From Acidobacteriota bacterium (GTDB lineage: Bacteria; Acidobacteriota; Terriglobia; Terriglobales; Acidobacteriaceae), in the NCBI GenBank assembly GCA_003225595.1, contig QIAR01000326.1:1-5992 (forward strand): DNA of 5,992 nucleotides, written 5' to 3'. Numbering within the stretch: position 1 is the first letter of the stretch; each line of letters begins with the position of its first letter. Both the position numbers and the translations under genes were made by a program. Shown here one piece after another: positions 4,482 to 5,992 of the stretch. The notes beneath the pieces were generated by a model. The model saw only the letters and a program-made list of their open reading frames with translations, made no database searches and was not told the DNA's origin.

Positions 4482-5992
4482 ATGAAATGGATCGCAAAGT
4501 CCGCCGATCCCGGCTCGGTTCAGTCCCTCGCCGACGCTTTGCGCGCCAACCCCGCTCTGCGCCTCAACCATCTACTTGCCCCCACGCTTGCCCGCTTACT
4601 CGTCTTACGCGGCATCGTTGATTCGGAGTCGGCCCAGCGCTTCCTCGTTCCCTCGCTCTCGCACCTCCACTCACCGTATGCGATGACGGGGATGAAAGCC
4701 GCGATCGAGCGTCTGGAAACCGCGATCGTGGGTAAAGAAGACGTCCTGATTTACGGCGACTACGACGTCGATGGGACCACGGCAATTGTAATCCTGAAGA
4801 CCGCCATTGAACTCTGCGGAGGTGGGGCGGATTTTCATGTCCCGCACCGCATTCGAGATGGCTACGGAATGAAAGACGATGTCATCGAGCGCGCCGCAGC
4901 GGCGGGCGTACGCCTGATCATCAGTGTCGATACCGGCATCCGCGCCTTTGCTGCCGCCGAAACCGCACGGCGATTGGGCGTCGACCTAATCGTCACTGAC
5001 CACCACCTCCCAGGGCCTGATGGTGTTCCGGTCGCGCTCGCTGTGCTCAATCCCAACCAGGCGGGGTGTGAGTATCCCTGCAAGGCTCTATGTGGCGCCG
5101 GGGTCGCTTTCAAGCTAGCCCAAGGATTGATGGAGCGGAAACTCGACCGTCCAGATCAGTCTCGGCTGCTGATGTCATTCATGAAAGTGGTCGCAATCGC
5201 GACTATCGCTGATGCCGTCCCGCTCGTCGGAGAGAACCGTGTTTTCGCTCAACTCGGACTGGAAGGCTTGCGTTCCCCGGTTAATCAGGGACTCAAGGCA
5301 TTACTCGAGGTCGCACAACTTGGCGGTGCACGCCGATTGACCTCAGGAGAAGTCGCATTCCGCATCGCGCCGCGCCTCAATGCGGCTGGACGCATGGACG
5401 TGGCCCGCGACGTCATCGAACTCTTCAGCGTGAAGGACCCATCGCGCGCTCGTGAACTTGCCGCGCGCCTCGACAAACTCAACGGAGAGCGCCAGGAACA
5501 AGAACGCCGAATTCTGGAAGAGATCGAATCGCGTTTCGAGCAGGAGCCCACGCTTCGCGACGCGTTCTGCATCGTGGTTGATGGGGATGGCTGGCACCGC
5601 GGCGTGATCGGCATCACGGCTACACGCGTGGTCGAGCGCTACTGCCGCCCCACGATAGTCATCTCCCGCAATGGCGAGGAAGCGCACGGGTCTGGCCGTT
5701 CCATCCGTGCATTTCATCTACTGGATGCGATTGAATCGTGTAGCAATCTTTTCACGCGCTATGGCGGACACGCCCACGCTGTCGGTTTCTCCCTGCCTGC
5801 CGGGCGGCTGGCCGATCTGCGATCCCATCTCGATACCTATGCCCGCCAACGCTTGACCGTCGCGGACTTCGAACCGGTTCTCGATCTCGACGCCGAAATC
5901 TCGTTTGACCAGGTTACGCCGGAGCTCTTGCAGGCCCTGCGGCGCATGGAACCTTTTGGCCATGGCAATCCTGAGCCCGTATTTGCCGCTAA
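4482..5992 (+). CDS. recJ: Single-stranded-DNA-specific exonuclease RecJ, 3' end cut by window edge
   Basis: A 5'-to-3' single-strand DNA exonuclease of the DHH phosphoesterase superfamily, acting in recombinational repair, mismatch repair and stalled-fork processing. The window shows 503 residues with no stop, out of roughly 560-580 usual. Metal-binding motifs of the DHH domain are intact: YGDYDVDG at 91-98, SVDTG with Asp150, TDHH at 172-175 and ADAVPL with Asp244. PRLNAAGR (Asn300) follows. The DHHA1-type part carries SGRS at 404-407 and GGHAHAVGF from 428. The OB-like C-terminal region has begun at the edge. ATG 4482 is chosen because MKWI and the spacing to YGDYD fit the family. GGTGA lies 3 nt before it, a modest Shine-Dalgarno match. 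The gene appears intact and functional. Confidence 0.96.
   Translation, partial: MKWIAKSADPGSVQSLADALRANPALRLNHLLAPTLARLLVLRGIVDSESAQRFLVPSLSHLHSPYAMTGMKAAIERLETAIVGKEDVLIYGDYDVDGTTAIVILKTAIELCGGGADFHVPHRIRDGYGMKDDVIERAAAAGVRLIISVDTGIRAFAAAETARRLGVDLIVTDHHLPGPDGVPVALAVLNPNQAGCEYPCKALCGAGVAFKLAQGLMERKLDRPDQSRLLMSFMKVVAIATIADAVPLVGENRVFAQLGLEGLRSPVNQGLKALLEVAQLGGARRLTSGEVAFRIAPRLNAAGRMDVARDVIELFSVKDPSRARELAARLDKLNGERQEQERRILEEIESRFEQEPTLRDAFCIVVDGDGWHRGVIGITATRVVERYCRPTIVISRNGEEAHGSGRSIRAFHLLDAIESCSNLFTRYGGHAHAVGFSLPAGRLADLRSHLDTYARQRLTVADFEPVLDLDAEISFDQVTPELLQALRRMEPFGHGNPEPVFAA

Noticed and set aside
5285..5963. Minus-strand open frames over recJ
   Set aside because: They oppose the conserved DHHA1 region of recJ, which reads without interruption and keeps its motifs.

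Overview
This 6 kb window is chromosomal bacterial DNA, moderately GC-rich by eye, and looks like ordinary housekeeping surroundings interspersed with small lineage-specific genes. The gene complement suggests a soil-type member of Acidobacteriota: a DUF507 protein, a small coiled-coil protein with a basic ARKRIAAAQRARWAK-type tail, and heptanucleotide CTGANTG intergenic repeats. This placement is inference from recollection of such genomes; there is no rRNA or other direct taxonomic marker in the window.

Layout. Positions 1-1013 (minus) hold the first 337 codons of chorismate synthase (aroC), cut by the left edge. A 204-bp divergent spacer with two dyads separates it from a NarL/FixJ-type response regulator (1218-1919, plus; GTG start, strong ribosome binding site). 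That gene converges, with 6 bp between stop codons, on a small secreted protein of unknown function (1926-2303, minus). Further right on the minus strand is an 81-residue coiled-coil/basic-tail protein (2479-2724), probably followed by its own hairpin terminator at 2379-2403. An AT-rich spacer with a perfect TATAAT and a 12-bp palindrome separates it from a small two-helix membrane protein (2980-3207, plus). A DUF507 protein (3345-3623, minus) converges on that gene. The 284-bp divergent spacer 3624-3907 contains two short heptamer arrays in opposite orientation, forming a perfect 16-bp inverted repeat around about 98 bp, then a wobble-paired hairpin. An acidic 158-residue protein of unknown function follows (3908-4384, plus). 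The 5' 503 codons of the single-strand exonuclease gene recJ (4482-5992, plus) run off the right edge.

How it fits together. There is no obvious large operon: strands alternate and most genes sit alone between divergent or convergent neighbours. Two genes have firm enzymatic assignments, aroC (last step of the shikimate pathway) and recJ (DNA repair and recombination). The response regulator has no histidine kinase beside it. I see no CRISPR array, transposase, phage gene, tRNA or rRNA, and no convincing new multi-gene system. The most unusual items are the inverted heptamer arrays, the coiled-coil/basic-tail small protein, and the uncharacterised acidic protein upstream of recJ.
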